Shown: positions 9,284-19,019, numbered from the stretch's first letter. The stretch is 64,000 nt of DNA from Ralstonia pickettii (GCF_001699815.1 NZ_MCGB01000087.1:62001-126000), one strand, 5' to 3'. Notes: generated by a model not told the origin, from the letters alone. Translations and numbers: made by a program.

Positions 9284-9553
9284 TCAGGGCTTATGGCGCA
9301 TGGCAAAGAGGAAGAGGCTGTCGATGGCGCCCACCACGAAGATGAGGCCAGCAGCCGTATGCAGCATCCAGGCCCCGTCGGCGAACGGCAGTTGGATCGA
9401 AGTGTGCGGAATCGCCGCCACCACGCCCGCGGCCACCGACATGCGCAGCACCGGCACCCACCATGTGCGCTTGGCGGGCGGATCGTCGCGATGGCGCGGC
9501 GCGGGGTCGGGCGTCGAACGGGGCATGCGGCAGGGACGAGAAGTGATGGCCAT
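9284..9553 (-). CDS. Small two-helix membrane protein, unknown function
   Basis: An 89-residue protein (from ATG 9553) with a basic, Pro-rich N terminus (about 1-30) and two hydrophobic helices: WWVPVLRMSVAAGVVAAI (about 31-48) and a second near the C terminus (AAGLIFVVGAIDSLFLFAM). No family recognised. The gap to the upstream tdh stop is 82 bases, so it may be the last gene of the kbl-tdh transcript. Ribosome binding site weak, so the start is uncertain; a longer reading from 9616 is possible. Confidence 0.55.
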   Translation of the reverse strand: MAITSRPCRMPRSTPDPAPRHRDDPPAKRTWWVPVLRMSVAAGVVAAIPHTSIQLPFADGAWMLHTAAGLIFVVGAIDSLFLFAMRHKP

Positions 9554-9635
9554 GCTGCATTGTTGAACACAACCGATCGAAGCGAAACAGAAAACAGCGC
9601 CGTGCAATGCCCGCAATTCCGCTGACTGAAACTGG

Positions 9636-10619
9636 CTAGGCGGGGTGCGCAGCCAAGTGCCCCAGGTTCTGCAGCATGTCGGCCGTCATCTCTGCCACAC
9701 CGTATTCGGGCTTCCAGCCCCAATCGCGCCGGGCAACCGAGTCGTCGATGGAATTGGGCCAGCTGGCCGCAATCGCCTGGCGGAAATCCGGCGCGTAAGC
9801 CACCTCGAACGACGGACGGTGCCGGCGGATCTCCGCAGCCAGCTGCGCCGGCGTAAAGCTCACGCCTGCCAGGTTGTAGCTACCGCGCTCGCTGATGCGT
9901 TCGGCGGGCGCCTCCATCAACTCGATCGTGGCGCGCACGGCGTCGGGCATGTACATCATGGGGAGCGCCTCGTCGTGCTCAAGGAAGCACGTATAACGCT
10001 CGCCCTTGACGGCCGAGTGGAAGATGTCGATGGCGTAGTCCGTCGTGCCGCCGCCCGGCGCGGTCTTGTACGAGATCAGGCCCGGATAACGCAGGCTGCG
10101 CACGTCCACGCCGTGGTGCTCGAAATACCAGCGGCACCAGCCTTCTCCCGCCAGCTTCGAAATGCCGTAGACGGTCCTGGGCTCCATGATCGTGCTCTGC
10201 GGCGTGTTGTCCGCAGGGGTGGTGGGCCCGAACGCGGCGATCGAGCTGGGCCAGAAGATCCGCTCAAGCTGATGATTGCGCGCCGCTTCCAGCACGTTCA
10301 GCAAGCCATTCATATTGAGCGCCCAGCCCCACGTGGGCGATTGCTCTGCCGCGGCCGACAGCGCCGCCGCCAGGTGATAGATCTGCGTGATGCCGTGGCG
10401 CTCGATGATCTCGCGCAGCTGGCCGCGATCGGTCACATCCAGCGTTTCGTGGCGGATCTGCGGGTGGCGGCCCCGGGGCACCATGTCGCTGGTCACCACG
10501 TTGCCGTTGCCGTAGCGCTCGGCCAACGCAGCGGCCAGCTCCGTCCCCAATTGCCCGTTGGCGCCGATGATGAGGATGCGCGGCGCCGTTCCAACATTCG
10601 CGCTGATACCGGTGCTCAT
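9636..10619 (-). CDS. tdh: Short-chain type L-threonine 3-dehydrogenase (NAD-dependent epimerase family)
   Basis: Oxidises L-threonine to 2-amino-3-ketobutyrate with NAD, which the neighbouring Kbl then cleaves. The 327-residue protein is an extended short-chain dehydrogenase: Rossmann motif GANGQLG near residue 19, PSSIAAFG, and the catalytic YGISK (Tyr-x3-Lys). The start ATG overlaps the kbl stop (TGATG). Epimerase-type threonine dehydrogenases paired with kbl are known from Cupriavidus and other bacteria; this is not the zinc medium-chain Tdh of E. coli. The pairing with kbl is the main reason for the specific call over a generic sugar epimerase. Confidence 0.88.
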   Translation of the reverse strand: MSTGISANVGTAPRILIIGANGQLGTELAAALAERYGNGNVVTSDMVPRGRHPQIRHETLDVTDRGQLREIIERHGITQIYHLAAALSAAAEQSPTWGWALNMNGLLNVLEAARNHQLERIFWPSSIAAFGPTTPADNTPQSTIMEPRTVYGISKLAGEGWCRWYFEHHGVDVRSLRYPGLISYKTAPGGGTTDYAIDIFHSAVKGERYTCFLEHDEALPMMYMPDAVRATIELMEAPAERISERGSYNLAGVSFTPAQLAAEIRRHRPSFEVAYAPDFRQAIAASWPNSIDDSVARRDWGWKPEYGVAEMTADMLQNLGHLAAHPA

Positions 10620-11836
10620 CAGATAATCCCCAGTTCCTTGCCGGCGGTTTCAAACGCCTTGAGCGCCGCATCGAGTTGCACGCGCTCGTGCACTGCGCTG
10701 ATCTGCACGCGGATGCGCGCCTGCCCCTTGGGCACCACCGGGTAGAAGAAGCCGACCACGTAGACGCCCAACTCGAGCAGGCGTTTGGACAATGCCTGCG
10801 CCTTCTGTGCGTCGTACACCATGATCGGCACGATGGGATGGTCGCCCGGCTTGATATCGAAGCCTAGTTCGACGATCTTGCGGCGGAAATACAGCGCGCT
10901 GTCTTCCAGCTTGTCGCGCAGCGCGGTGTCGGCTTCCAGCAGATCGAGCACCTTGATGGTGGCCCCGACAATGCACGGCGCCACCGTGTTCGAGAACAGA
11001 TACGGCCGCGAACGCTGGCGCAGCAGTGCCACCACTTCCTTGCGCGCACTCGTGAAGCCGCCCGATGCACCGCCCAGGCCCTTGCCCAGCGTGCCGGTGA
11101 TGATGTCGATCTTGCCAAACACGCCGCGGTGTTCGTGCGAGCCGCGCCCCCGCTTGCCGAGAAAGCCCGTGGCATGGCATTCATCAATGCCCAGCAGCGC
11201 ACCGAATTCATCGCAGATGGCGCGGATCTCATCCAGCCGGGCGATGGTGCCGTCCATCGAGAACACGCCGTCGGTAAACACAAGCTTGAAGCGCGCGCCC
11301 GCCGCGTCAGCGGCCTGCAATTGCGAGCGCAGGTCGTCCAGATCGTTGTGCTTGTAGCGATAGCGCTGCGCCTTGCACAGGCGGATGCCATCGATGATGG
11401 ACGCGTGGTTCAGCTCGTCGCTGATGACCGCGTCTTCAGCGCCGAGCAGCGTTTCGAACAGCCCGCCGTTGGCGTCGAACGCCGAGCCGTAGAGGATCGT
11501 GTCTTCGGTGCCGAGAAACTTCGCCAGCCGCGCTTCCAGCGTCTTGTGCAGGTCTTGCGTGCCGCAAATGAAGCGCACCGAGCTGAGGCCAAAGCCGTGC
11601 GTGTCGAGCGCCTCGTGCGCCGCCTTGAGCACCTCCGGGTGCGACGACAAGCCGAGGTAGTTGTTGGCGCAGAGGTTGATGACCTCCTTGCCGTCCGCCG
11701 TGCGGATCACAGCGCCCTGCGGCGAGGTGATGATGCGCTCGGTCTTGTAGAGACCGGCTTCCTCGATGGCGTCCAGTTCACGGCGGATGTGCGCGTAGAA
11801 GGCGTCGGTCGTAGCGCTGGCCTGCGTTGTCCCCAT
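10619..11836 (-). CDS. kbl: 2-amino-3-ketobutyrate CoA ligase (glycine C-acetyltransferase)
   Basis: PLP enzyme that splits 2-amino-3-ketobutyrate with CoA into glycine and acetyl-CoA. The 405-residue protein has the alpha-oxoamine synthase features: [22 protein letters not shown], the cofactor Asp in DECHATGF and the PLP lysine in GTLGKGLGG. The start at 11836 has AGGAG upstream; a longer frame reaching into the divergent regulator was rejected. Length matches E. coli Kbl (398). It is the first gene of the kbl-tdh operon and is divergent from the XRE-cupin regulator, with a palindromic operator between them. Confidence 0.96.
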   Translation of the reverse strand: MGTTQASATTDAFYAHIRRELDAIEEAGLYKTERIITSPQGAVIRTADGKEVINLCANNYLGLSSHPEVLKAAHEALDTHGFGLSSVRFICGTQDLHKTLEARLAKFLGTEDTILYGSAFDANGGLFETLLGAEDAVISDELNHASIIDGIRLCKAQRYRYKHNDLDDLRSQLQAADAAGARFKLVFTDGVFSMDGTIARLDEIRAICDEFGALLGIDECHATGFLGKRGRGSHEHRGVFGKIDIITGTLGKGLGGASGGFTSARKEVVALLRQRSRPYLFSNTVAPCIVGATIKVLDLLEADTALRDKLEDSALYFRRKIVELGFDIKPGDHPIVPIMVYDAQKAQALSKRLLELGVYVVGFFYPVVPKGQARIRVQISAVHERVQLDAALKAFETAGKELGII

Positions 11837-11862
11837 GGTGCTGCTCCTGTAGACTGCGTTGA

Positions 11863-11892
11863 TCGATAAATCGAACATGTTCGATATATCGA
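11863..11892. promoter_or_regulatory. 30-bp near-perfect palindrome, probable operator of kbl-tdh/XRE regulator
   Basis: The left arm TCGATAAATCGAACA and right arm TGTTCGATATATCGA are complementary at 14 of 15 positions; the inner 14 bases (11871-11884) are perfect. It lies in the 87-base gap between kbl (minus) and the XRE-cupin gene (plus), 27 bases from the kbl start. A site for the divergently encoded regulator is the simplest reading. Confidence 0.75.
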
Positions 11893-11923
11893 ATAATTTG
11901 TTCAATTTACAAGATACCACCCG

Positions 11924-12520
11924 ATGGCACAAGCCCCCGCCACCGAAGTCCTTGCCAACGGCCCGCCCGCCGTTGGCGCCAAGCTGCAGGCGCTGCGTCA
12001 GGCACGCAAGCTGTCGCTCGATGAACTGTCGCGGCGCGCAGGTGTGTCCAAATCCATGCTCTCGCAGGTGGAGCGCAACCTGGCCAACCCGACTGTCGCC
12101 GTGCTGTGGCGCCTGGCCACCGCGCTTGGCGTGGGGCTGGCCGATTTTCTGTCGCCCGAAGGCACGGCCGATGCGGCGCCCGCGGTAACGGTCATCCCCG
12201 CTCACTCCATCCCAGTCATCAAAAGCCCGGATGGCAAGTGCGAATTGAAGATTCTTGGCCCCGTCGACCTGGCAGCGCGCTTTGAATGGTATGAACTGGC
12301 GATCCAGCCCGGCGGCGTGCTGGCGTCAGAGCCGCACGAGCTGGGCTCGAAGGAGCACATCTCGGTGCTGAGCGGCACGGTGACGGTGCAATCCGGCCCG
12401 AGCGAGAAGAAGGTGCGGCATGGGGAATCGGCGCGCTATCCGGGGGATGTGCAGCACGCCATCTCAAACGCCGGCAAGACGGTGGCGACGGCGTTGCTGG
12501 TGGTGGAATACGCGCAGTAA
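11924..12520 (+). CDS. XRE-family regulator with C-terminal cupin domain
   Basis: A 198-residue protein. Residues about 17-72 are a Cro/C1-type helix-turn-helix ([20 protein letters not shown], then [20 protein letters not shown]). Residues about 105-195 form a small cupin barrel ([32 protein letters not shown]) that probably senses a small ligand. This architecture is common in regulators of amino-acid and polyamine catabolism. It is divergent from kbl-tdh and the palindrome lies between them, so it likely controls threonine degradation, perhaps as a repressor relieved by threonine or a product. Confidence 0.9.
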   Translation: MAQAPATEVLANGPPAVGAKLQALRQARKLSLDELSRRAGVSKSMLSQVERNLANPTVAVLWRLATALGVGLADFLSPEGTADAAPAVTVIPAHSIPVIKSPDGKCELKILGPVDLAARFEWYELAIQPGGVLASEPHELGSKEHISVLSGTVTVQSGPSEKKVRHGESARYPGDVQHAISNAGKTVATALLVVEYAQ

Positions 12521-12541
12521 GCGCTGCAGATCGGCTGCTGC

Positions 12542-13897
12542 CTAGGCTGCCTGCAGTTCAGGCGCGCGCCACACGCGCGGCAGCAGCACCCCGAGCATCA
12601 GCCCGCGCAGCGCCATGAACCCCAGCATCGACAACCACAGCCCGTGGTTGCCCCACAGCGGCTGCAGCGTGACTGACAAGCCCAAGAACGCGGCAGCCGC
12701 CACGGCCATCGTCACCAACAGTTCACGCGTGCGCGTCGCGCCGATGAACACCCCGTCAAACTGGAAGCCCCATACCGACACGATCGGCAGCAACGCTGCC
12801 CACACCAAATAGTGGCGCGCGGCTTCACGCACGGCGGCCTGATCGGTCAGCACGCCGATGATGCCGGCGCCCGCCAGCGCGTACACGGCGGCAAAGAGCG
12901 CCGCGCCCAGCAATGACCAGAACGTCGACACCTGAACCGCCATGCGCAGCGCAGCACGGTCCCGCGCGCCTATGGCGGCGCCCACCAGGGCTTCGGCCGC
13001 GTGCGCAAAGCCGTCCAGCCCGTAAGCCATGAAGGTCAGGAAGTTGAGCAGCAGCGCGTTGGCGGCCAGCACGACATCGCCCTGCTTGGCCCCTGCGTGG
13101 GCAAACCAGCCGAAGGCAGCCAAAAGGCAAAGCGTGCGCAGGAAAATGTCGGTGTTCAGCCCCATCAGGCGGCGCCAAGCGTTGCGGGCAAGCAGTTCGG
13201 CGCGCGTGAGCGGCGGCAGACCAGTGGGCCGTTGCAGCCAGAGCAGCAGCATGCCGAGCCCAAACCCTGCGATATCAGCCAGCGCCGTTGCGGCGCCAAT
13301 ACCGCCGACGCCCATGCGGGCACCCAGCACGAGGGTCAGCACGGCCAACATGTTGACGGTGTTGATGAACACCTGCAGCAGCAACGCCCGCCGCACCTGC
13401 TGTCGCCCGAGCAGCGTACCGAGCACCACGTAGTTGGCCAGTGCAAACGGCGCCGACCAGATGCGTGTGTGGCAATACACCTCGGCCATGCGGGTGACGG
13501 ATTCGCTCGCACCGAGCAGCGCCAGCGTGATCCGGATCGCCGGCACCTGCAGCACCAGCAATACCGCTCCAATGGCAAAGGCCAGTAGCAGCGCGCGCAC
13601 CACGCTCGCCCGCAACGCCTGTGTGTCGCCCGCGCCGTGTGCCTGCGACACCAGCCCCGTGGTGCCCATGCGCAAGAAGCCAAACCCCCAGAACACGAAG
13701 TTGAAGAAGACCCCGCCCAGCGCCACGCCGCCGATGTATTCCGGCCCCGGCAAGTGCCCCGCCACGGCGGTATCCACGGCCGACAGGATCGGCTGCGTCA
13801 GATTGGCCAGCACGATGGGAAACGCCAGCGTCAGCACGCGCCGGTGCCACCGCGCGGGTGACGCAGGTGCAACCGAAGGGGCGAAAGAGGACTCCAT
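12542..13897 (-). CDS. dinF: DinF-like MATE-family multidrug efflux protein
   Basis: Inner-membrane antiporter of the MATE family, 451 residues with about twelve hydrophobic segments. The N terminus (LAFPIVLANLTQPILSAVDTAVAGHL, in two parts) and the FLRMGTTGLVSQAHGA motif closely follow E. coli DinF, as does the C-terminal MFIGATR-like VFIGATRTREL. Substrates in such pumps are cationic drugs and toxic organics. ATG 13897 was chosen; an in-frame TTG at 13939 is an alternative, since no clear ribosome binding site precedes the ATG. It is convergent with the XRE regulator. Confidence 0.85.
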   Translation of the reverse strand: MESSFAPSVAPASPARWHRRVLTLAFPIVLANLTQPILSAVDTAVAGHLPGPEYIGGVALGGVFFNFVFWGFGFLRMGTTGLVSQAHGAGDTQALRASVVRALLLAFAIGAVLLVLQVPAIRITLALLGASESVTRMAEVYCHTRIWSAPFALANYVVLGTLLGRQQVRRALLLQVFINTVNMLAVLTLVLGARMGVGGIGAATALADIAGFGLGMLLLWLQRPTGLPPLTRAELLARNAWRRLMGLNTDIFLRTLCLLAAFGWFAHAGAKQGDVVLAANALLLNFLTFMAYGLDGFAHAAEALVGAAIGARDRAALRMAVQVSTFWSLLGAALFAAVYALAGAGIIGVLTDQAAVREAARHYLVWAALLPIVSVWGFQFDGVFIGATRTRELLVTMAVAAAAFLGLSVTLQPLWGNHGLWLSMLGFMALRGLMLGVLLPRVWRAPELQAA

Positions 13898-14259
13898 AGG
13901 GAGGAAAAACTGCGAGGAACGATGAAAAAGGCGGTGCAACCGCTCACGATTTCGCTATCATTGCGCCCCATTGCGGGCTCCGGAATCGGGCGGCAAGTGT
14001 GGTACCCCGCACAACGTCGCCGATGACTATACGCGAATCCCCCCGGAAGGCAGACACCGTGTTTTGCCTTTCATCGCGGCCGGACAGGTGCGGTTGATGC
14101 TACGCGTCACCCAGCACACGCATGTCCTGGGCTGGTGAGACCCACCACATGGGACGGCGGGCGGCGCCCAAACAGCGTCGCCTCGGTAGAACTAAGCGGA
14201 CTGGTAAGCAAACCGCGGTGCCCTGTCGAACTTCCGACTCGCCGGGGCGGAGACTCCTC
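13898..14259. other. Divergent intergenic region with long permease leader
   Basis: 362 bases between the MATE gene (minus) and the APC permease (plus). An open frame continues upstream of the permease start but lacks protein-like character. The leader contains several GC-rich dyads around 14100-14250 (for example GGGCTGGTGAGACCCACC), so a structured 5' leader is possible. No riboswitch class could be matched by eye. Confidence 0.4.
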
Positions 14260-15909
14260 TTGGAAAAAAACGTACAACGCAATCTCGGCGCCTGGGCATT
14301 GATGTTGACCGGGTTGGGCTCGATCATCGGCTCCGGCTGGCTGTTCGGCGCCGGCCACGCTGCAAAGGTCGCGGGCCCCGCAGCCATCTTTACCTGGATC
14401 ATCGGCGCCATCGTCATCCTGGCCATTGCCCTGACGTATTCCGAACTGGGCGCAATGTTTCCGGAATCGGGCGGCATGGTGCGCTATGCACGCTACTCGC
14501 ATGGCTCGCTGGTAGGCTTCGTGGCGGCCTGGGCCAACTGGATCGCCATCGTCACCGTCATCCCCATCGAAGCCGAGGCGTCCATCCAGTACATGAGCAG
14601 CTGGCCGTGGCCCTGGGCGCAGTCGCTGTTCCAGCACGGTGAGCTGACGCCGCCTGGGCTAGTGCTGTCGGCAGTGCTCGTCGTCGTGTACTTCCTGCTC
14701 AACTACTGGGGCGTGAAGGTATTTGCCAAGGCGAACAACGCCATCACGATCTTCAAGTTCATCATTCCGGCCGCGACGGCGGTGGCGCTGGTTGCCGCGG
14801 GCTTCCACCCAGGCAACTTTGGCATGAGCACGGGCGCGAATGTGGCAGGACAGGGCTTTGCGCCGTACGGCTGGTCTGCCGTGCTGACCGCCATTGCCAC
14901 CAGCGGCATCGTGTTTGCGTTCAACGGTTTCCAGAGCCCGATCAACCTGGCGGGCGAGGCACGCAACCCGGGCCGCAACGTGCCCATCGCGGTGATCGGG
15001 TCGATCCTGCTGGCCGCAGTGATTTACGTGGCGCTGCAGGTGGCCTTCCTGGGTGCGGTGCCGCCTGAGGCGCTGGTGGGCGGCTGGCACGGCATTGACT
15101 ACCACTCGCCGTTCGCACAGTTGGCGATTGCGCTGAACCTGAACTGGCTGGCCATCGTGCTGTATATCGATGCCTTCGTCAGCCCGTCGGGCACCGGCAG
15201 CACGTACATGGCCACCACCACGCGCATGATCTACGCGATGGAGCGCAACAACACCATGCCGGCCATCTTCGGCCGCGTGCATCCGCTGTTTGGCGTGTCG
15301 CGTCCGGCCATGTGGTTCAACCTGGCGGTGTCGTTCATCTTCCTGTTTTTCTTCCGCGGCTGGGGCGCGCTGGCTGCTGTCATCTCGGTGGCGACGGTCA
15401 TCTCGTACCTGACCGGCCCGATCAGCGTGATGTCACTGCGCCGCACTTCGCCGCAGCTGCATCGTCCGCTGCGTCTGCCGGGGCTGTCGCTCATCGCGCC
15501 GTTTGCGTTTGTGTGCGCATCGCTCATCCTGTACTGGGCCAAGTGGCCGCTGACCGGAGAGATCATCGTGCTGATGCTGGTGGCCCTGCCCGTGTACTTC
15601 TATTACCAGGCCAAGGCCGGCTGGCCCGACTTCAAGACCGAACTCAAGGGCGCGTGGTGGATGATCGCCTACCTGCCGACCATCGCCGCGCTGTCGTACT
15701 GCGGCAGCACGGAGTTCGGCGGCCACGGCTACATCCCGTACGGCTGGGACATGGGCATCGTGGCGGTGCTCTCGTTGTTCTTCTACCACTGGGGCGTGGC
15801 CAGCGGCTGGCACACGCGCTACCTGGATGAGGTGGACAGCGTGCACGAAGAGCAGACCGAGGTGCGCAGCCGCAAGCGTGCACCGCGCGAAGTCCCGCAA
15901 GGCGTCTGA
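14260..15909 (+). CDS. APC-family amino acid permease
   Basis: Inner-membrane amino acid transporter, 549 residues with about twelve to fourteen hydrophobic helices. The TM1 signature GLGSIIGSGWLFGAG and the TYSELGAMFPESGG motif after TM2 are typical of the amino acid-polyamine-organocation family. The start is taken as TTG 14260 because GGAGA lies seven bases upstream and the hydrophobic protein begins directly after; the frame continues to 14122 without protein character. The C terminus is basic and cytoplasmic. Substrate not determinable. A terminator follows at once. Confidence 0.85.
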   Translation: MEKNVQRNLGAWALMLTGLGSIIGSGWLFGAGHAAKVAGPAAIFTWIIGAIVILAIALTYSELGAMFPESGGMVRYARYSHGSLVGFVAAWANWIAIVTVIPIEAEASIQYMSSWPWPWAQSLFQHGELTPPGLVLSAVLVVVYFLLNYWGVKVFAKANNAITIFKFIIPAATAVALVAAGFHPGNFGMSTGANVAGQGFAPYGWSAVLTAIATSGIVFAFNGFQSPINLAGEARNPGRNVPIAVIGSILLAAVIYVALQVAFLGAVPPEALVGGWHGIDYHSPFAQLAIALNLNWLAIVLYIDAFVSPSGTGSTYMATTTRMIYAMERNNTMPAIFGRVHPLFGVSRPAMWFNLAVSFIFLFFFRGWGALAAVISVATVISYLTGPISVMSLRRTSPQLHRPLRLPGLSLIAPFAFVCASLILYWAKWPLTGEIIVLMLVALPVYFYYQAKAGWPDFKTELKGAWWMIAYLPTIAALSYCGSTEFGGHGYIPYGWDMGIVAVLSLFFYHWGVASGWHTRYLDEVDSVHEEQTEVRSRKRAPREVPQGV

Positions 15910-15930
15910 CACCGTTGTTGCACGCTGGAG

Positions 15931-15967
15931 AAAAACGCCCGACCGGTTCTGCCGGCGGGCGTTTTTT
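15931..15967 (+). terminator. Intrinsic terminator after the APC permease
   Basis: A GC-rich hairpin (AACGCCCGaCCGG, loop TTCTG, CCGGCGGGCGTT, one bulged A) followed by TTTTTT, 22 bases past the stop codon. The A-run on the left lets it also work in the reverse direction. Confidence 0.88.
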
Positions 15968-16027
15968 CTTGCACTGTTGCGGTGATGCCGCAGCGAGAGC
16001 CACGGCCGCTAAAGCTGGGATCGCGTC

Positions 16028-16930
16028 CTAGTCCGAACCGGCCTTGACGAAATCAATGAACGCCCTGAGCGGAGCCGGCACAAGCCGCCGCCCCGGATAG
16101 TAGAGATACGGCCCTGGGAACGGACGCCACCATGCCTCGAGCACTGGCTCGAGCGCCCCGCTGGCCAAATGTGGACGCAGCCAGTCTTCGTAGAGATGCA
16201 CGACGCCGACGCCGGCAACAGCGGCGTCCACGACAAGATCGATCGCGCCCCCAATACGGACGAGCAGCGGGCCCGATGGGTCAACATTGACCACTTCACC
16301 GTCGCGCTCGAACTCCCACGGCGGCATGGCGCCGCTCGCAAATCGCCCACGCAGGCAAGCGTGGTCCAGCAGGTCGCGCGGATGGTTTGGGCGGCCGCGT
16401 CGATCGAGATAGCCGGGTGCCGCTGCCGTTGCGAAGCGCTGCGATCGCGGGCCGATCGGAACGGCGATCATGTCCTGTTCGAGCCGCTCGTCATAACGGA
16501 TGCCTGCGTCGAAACCCGCAGCCAGGATGTCAACAAAGCTCTCTTCCGCCACGACCTCCAGCTGTATCTCGGGATAGGCGTCGAGAAAGCCCGGGATGAT
16601 GGCGGGCAACACGAGCCGCGCGGCGCTCATCGGCACATTGAGCTTTAGCGTGCCGGCCGGCCTTTCGCGGAAACTGTTGACGACATCGAGCGCGGCTTCC
16701 ACCTCGCTCAAGGCCGGCCGCAGGCGGCTCAGCAGACGCTGCCCCGCTTCGGTGGGTGAGACGCTGCGCGTGGTGCGGTTCAGCAGGCGCACACCGAGCT
16801 GCGTCTCCAGCCGCCGCACCGCCTCGCTGAGCCCGGATGCGCTCGCGCCCATCAGTCTTGCACCTTCGCGGAAGCCCTTGGCCTGCGCCACCGCCGCGAA
16901 GGCATTCAGATCACCCAGATCGATTTTCAT
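16028..16930 (-). CDS. LysR-family transcriptional regulator
   Basis: A 300-residue LysR-type regulator: winged helix-turn-helix in residues 1-60 (AFAAVAQAKGFREGARLMGA, SEAVRRLETQLGVRLLNRTT) and a substrate-binding domain from about 90 to 295. The GRRLVPAPLRAFIDF C terminus is typical of regulators next to oxidoreductases. It is divergent from the aldo/keto reductase gene, with 112 bases between start codons, which suggests it controls that gene. Ligand unknown. Confidence 0.93.
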   Translation of the reverse strand: MKIDLGDLNAFAAVAQAKGFREGARLMGASASGLSEAVRRLETQLGVRLLNRTTRSVSPTEAGQRLLSRLRPALSEVEAALDVVNSFRERPAGTLKLNVPMSAARLVLPAIIPGFLDAYPEIQLEVVAEESFVDILAAGFDAGIRYDERLEQDMIAVPIGPRSQRFATAAAPGYLDRRGRPNHPRDLLDHACLRGRFASGAMPPWEFERDGEVVNVDPSGPLLVRIGGAIDLVVDAAVAGVGVVHLYEDWLRPHLASGALEPVLEAWWRPFPGPYLYYPGRRLVPAPLRAFIDFVKAGSD

Positions 16931-17042
16931 TGTTCGCCTTTTCGCACAACCCGTGCGGATTATGTCCCCTTATCGCGCACCGCGCTTGCACCTAATCTGC
17001 TGTCACCCTTTCTTCTTCGATCTTCGACACAGGAGTGTGACC

Positions 17043-17927
17043 ATGTCTCTCATCGTTCAGTCCGGCACGTTTTCCATCGGCGGCCACCAGGTGCGCCGCC
17101 TCGGCTATGGCGCCATGCAGCTCGCCGGCCCCGGCGTCTTCGGCCCACCCAAGGACCGCGACGCCGCGCTGGCCGTATTGCGTGAAGCCGTTGCCTCGGG
17201 CATCAACCACATCGACACGAGCGATTTCTACGGCCCGCACATCACGAATCAATTGATCCGCGAAGCGTTGCATCCGTATCGCGACGACCTGCTCATCGTC
17301 ACCAAGATCGGTGCCCGGCGTGACTCGAAGGGTGCGTGGCTGCCGGCGTTTTCTGCGCAGGCGCTGACCGAAGCGGTGCACGACAACCTGCGCAACCTCG
17401 GCGTGGAGGTGCTGGACGTGGTGAACCTGCGAATCATGTTCGACACGCACGGCCCCGCCGAAGGGTCGATCGAGGCGCCCCTCACGGCCCTGGCCGAACT
17501 GCAACGGCAGGGGCTGGTGCGGCATATCGGGCTGAGCAACGTCACGGCCAACCAGATCGCAGAAGGACGGCGGATCTGCGAGATCGTCTGCGTGCAGAAC
17601 CACTACAACCTCGCCCACAGAAACGACGACGCGCTGATCGATGCACTGGCCCGCGACGGCATTGCGTATGTCCCGTACTTCCCGCTGGGTGGGTTCAGCC
17701 CGCTGCAGTCGTCCACGCTCAACGATGTCGCGGCGCGGCTGGGTGCAACACCCATGCAGACCGCACTCGCCTGGCTGCTGCACCGGTCGCCGAACATCCT
17801 GGTGATCCCGGGCACCTCGTCGGTCGCCCACCTGCGCGAGAACCTGGGCGCAGCGGCGATGACGTTGCCGGAAGACGTGATGCGCGAACTCGACGCCGTC
17901 GCACATGCCTCGCACCAGGCGGCGTGA
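17043..17927 (+). CDS. Aldo/keto reductase, probable oxidoreductase
   Basis: NADPH-dependent TIM-barrel reductase of 294 residues. Visible family features are GYGAMQLAGPG, the catalytic Asp and Tyr in HIDTSDFYGPH, the catalytic Lys in LIVTKIGARR, GLSNVTANQI and the C-terminal cofactor motif VIPGTSSVAHLREN. The start at 17043 has ACAGGAG eight bases upstream; a long upstream extension overlapping the LysR gene was rejected. The usual catalytic His of the fourth motif appears as the MFDTHG region. Physiological substrate unknown. Confidence 0.92.
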   Translation: MSLIVQSGTFSIGGHQVRRLGYGAMQLAGPGVFGPPKDRDAALAVLREAVASGINHIDTSDFYGPHITNQLIREALHPYRDDLLIVTKIGARRDSKGAWLPAFSAQALTEAVHDNLRNLGVEVLDVVNLRIMFDTHGPAEGSIEAPLTALAELQRQGLVRHIGLSNVTANQIAEGRRICEIVCVQNHYNLAHRNDDALIDALARDGIAYVPYFPLGGFSPLQSSTLNDVAARLGATPMQTALAWLLHRSPNILVIPGTSSVAHLRENLGAAAMTLPEDVMRELDAVAHASHQAA

Positions 17928-18026
17928 TACTGCGCATGACGGCGCCGCGCCATGCCAGCAGCACCCCGTCGATTTGGCTCAGGTGCTGCACTATCATTGC
18001 CGACGACCTGACTGCGCGGGACCATC

Positions 18027-18902
18027 ATGGAGCTTCGGCATCTTCGGTATTTCATCGCTGTGGCCGAGCTGCGCAGCGTGCGGGCCGCTTCAGAGCAGTT
18101 GCACGTCACGCAGCCGGCCATCTCGCGCCAGATCCAGGACCTTGAAGACGCCATCGGCGCAGCGCTGTTCGAGCGCACGCCACGCGGCCTGAAGCTGACG
18201 GCGGCAGGCACTGCATACCTTGATGAAGCGCGCGACATTCTCACGCGCGTCGATGCGGCAAACCGTCTGGCGCGGCGCATTGCAGACGGTGTGCATGGCC
18301 AGCTGCGGCTCGGCTTTGTCGAGAACGCCGCGTGGATCGGCATCGTCTCGCAGGCATTCAGCGCCTTCCAGCAGACCGCGCCCGACGTCGCGCTCGAACT
18401 CACGCCGATGAATACGCCGGAGCAATTTGAGGCGATTGCAGCGGGCCAGCTCGACGGCGGCTTCTGTTACCGCCTCGGCACGTTGCCGCAGAGCATCGCC
18501 GGCGTGCCCGTGCTGGAACAGAACGTCGTGCTGGCGGTGCCGCAGTCGTGGTCTCTTGGCAGCGAGCACGCGGTCCTCGCCAGCGAGCTTGTCGGTACGC
18601 CCTTCATCGCGTTTCCGCGCCGCATTTATCCCGCCTACTACGACCGGCTCCTGTCAGCCTGTGCCGAACGCGGGCTCACGCTCGATATCCGGCAGGAAGC
18701 ATCGACGGAAACCGCCATCCTGTCGCTCGTATCTGCCGGCATGGGTGCGGCCATCGTCAACGCCGCCAATCGCCATCGGCCACCCGCCCGCGTGCGCTTT
18801 GTCGAACTGCGCGATCTGTCGGTACCGCTGCCGCTGGAATTCTGTTTCCTTTCGGCGCACACCAACGCGGCACTCCAGCGTTTTATCGCGCAGTTGCAGT
18901 AG
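18027..18902 (+). CDS. LysR-family transcriptional regulator
   Basis: A 291-residue LysR-type regulator beginning MELRHLRYFIAVAE, with the helix-turn-helix in residues 1-60 (RAASEQLHVTQPAISRQIQD) and a ligand-binding domain after about 90. The start of this subgroup resembles BenM/CatM-type regulators of aromatic degradation. It lies upstream of and on the same strand as the hydrolase-MFS-lactamase-fold genes (gap 117 bases), so it is the likely local regulator. Inducer unknown. Confidence 0.92.
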   Translation: MELRHLRYFIAVAELRSVRAASEQLHVTQPAISRQIQDLEDAIGAALFERTPRGLKLTAAGTAYLDEARDILTRVDAANRLARRIADGVHGQLRLGFVENAAWIGIVSQAFSAFQQTAPDVALELTPMNTPEQFEAIAAGQLDGGFCYRLGTLPQSIAGVPVLEQNVVLAVPQSWSLGSEHAVLASELVGTPFIAFPRRIYPAYYDRLLSACAERGLTLDIRQEASTETAILSLVSAGMGAAIVNAANRHRPPARVRFVELRDLSVPLPLEFCFLSAHTNAALQRFIAQLQ

Positions 18903-19019
18903 ACCCGGGCGCGTTCCGAGCGCGATGCCTGCAAGGCATCGGCCGCCGCAGAAATCGGCATTGGCCGCGCTTTTTGGCGTCGGCGATAGTGAAGACACCT
19001 CGTCTTCACGCTTGCCGCC

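Noticed and set aside
13898-14259. Known riboswitch ahead of the APC permease
   Set aside because: Glycine, manganese and other cores were looked for by eye and did not match.
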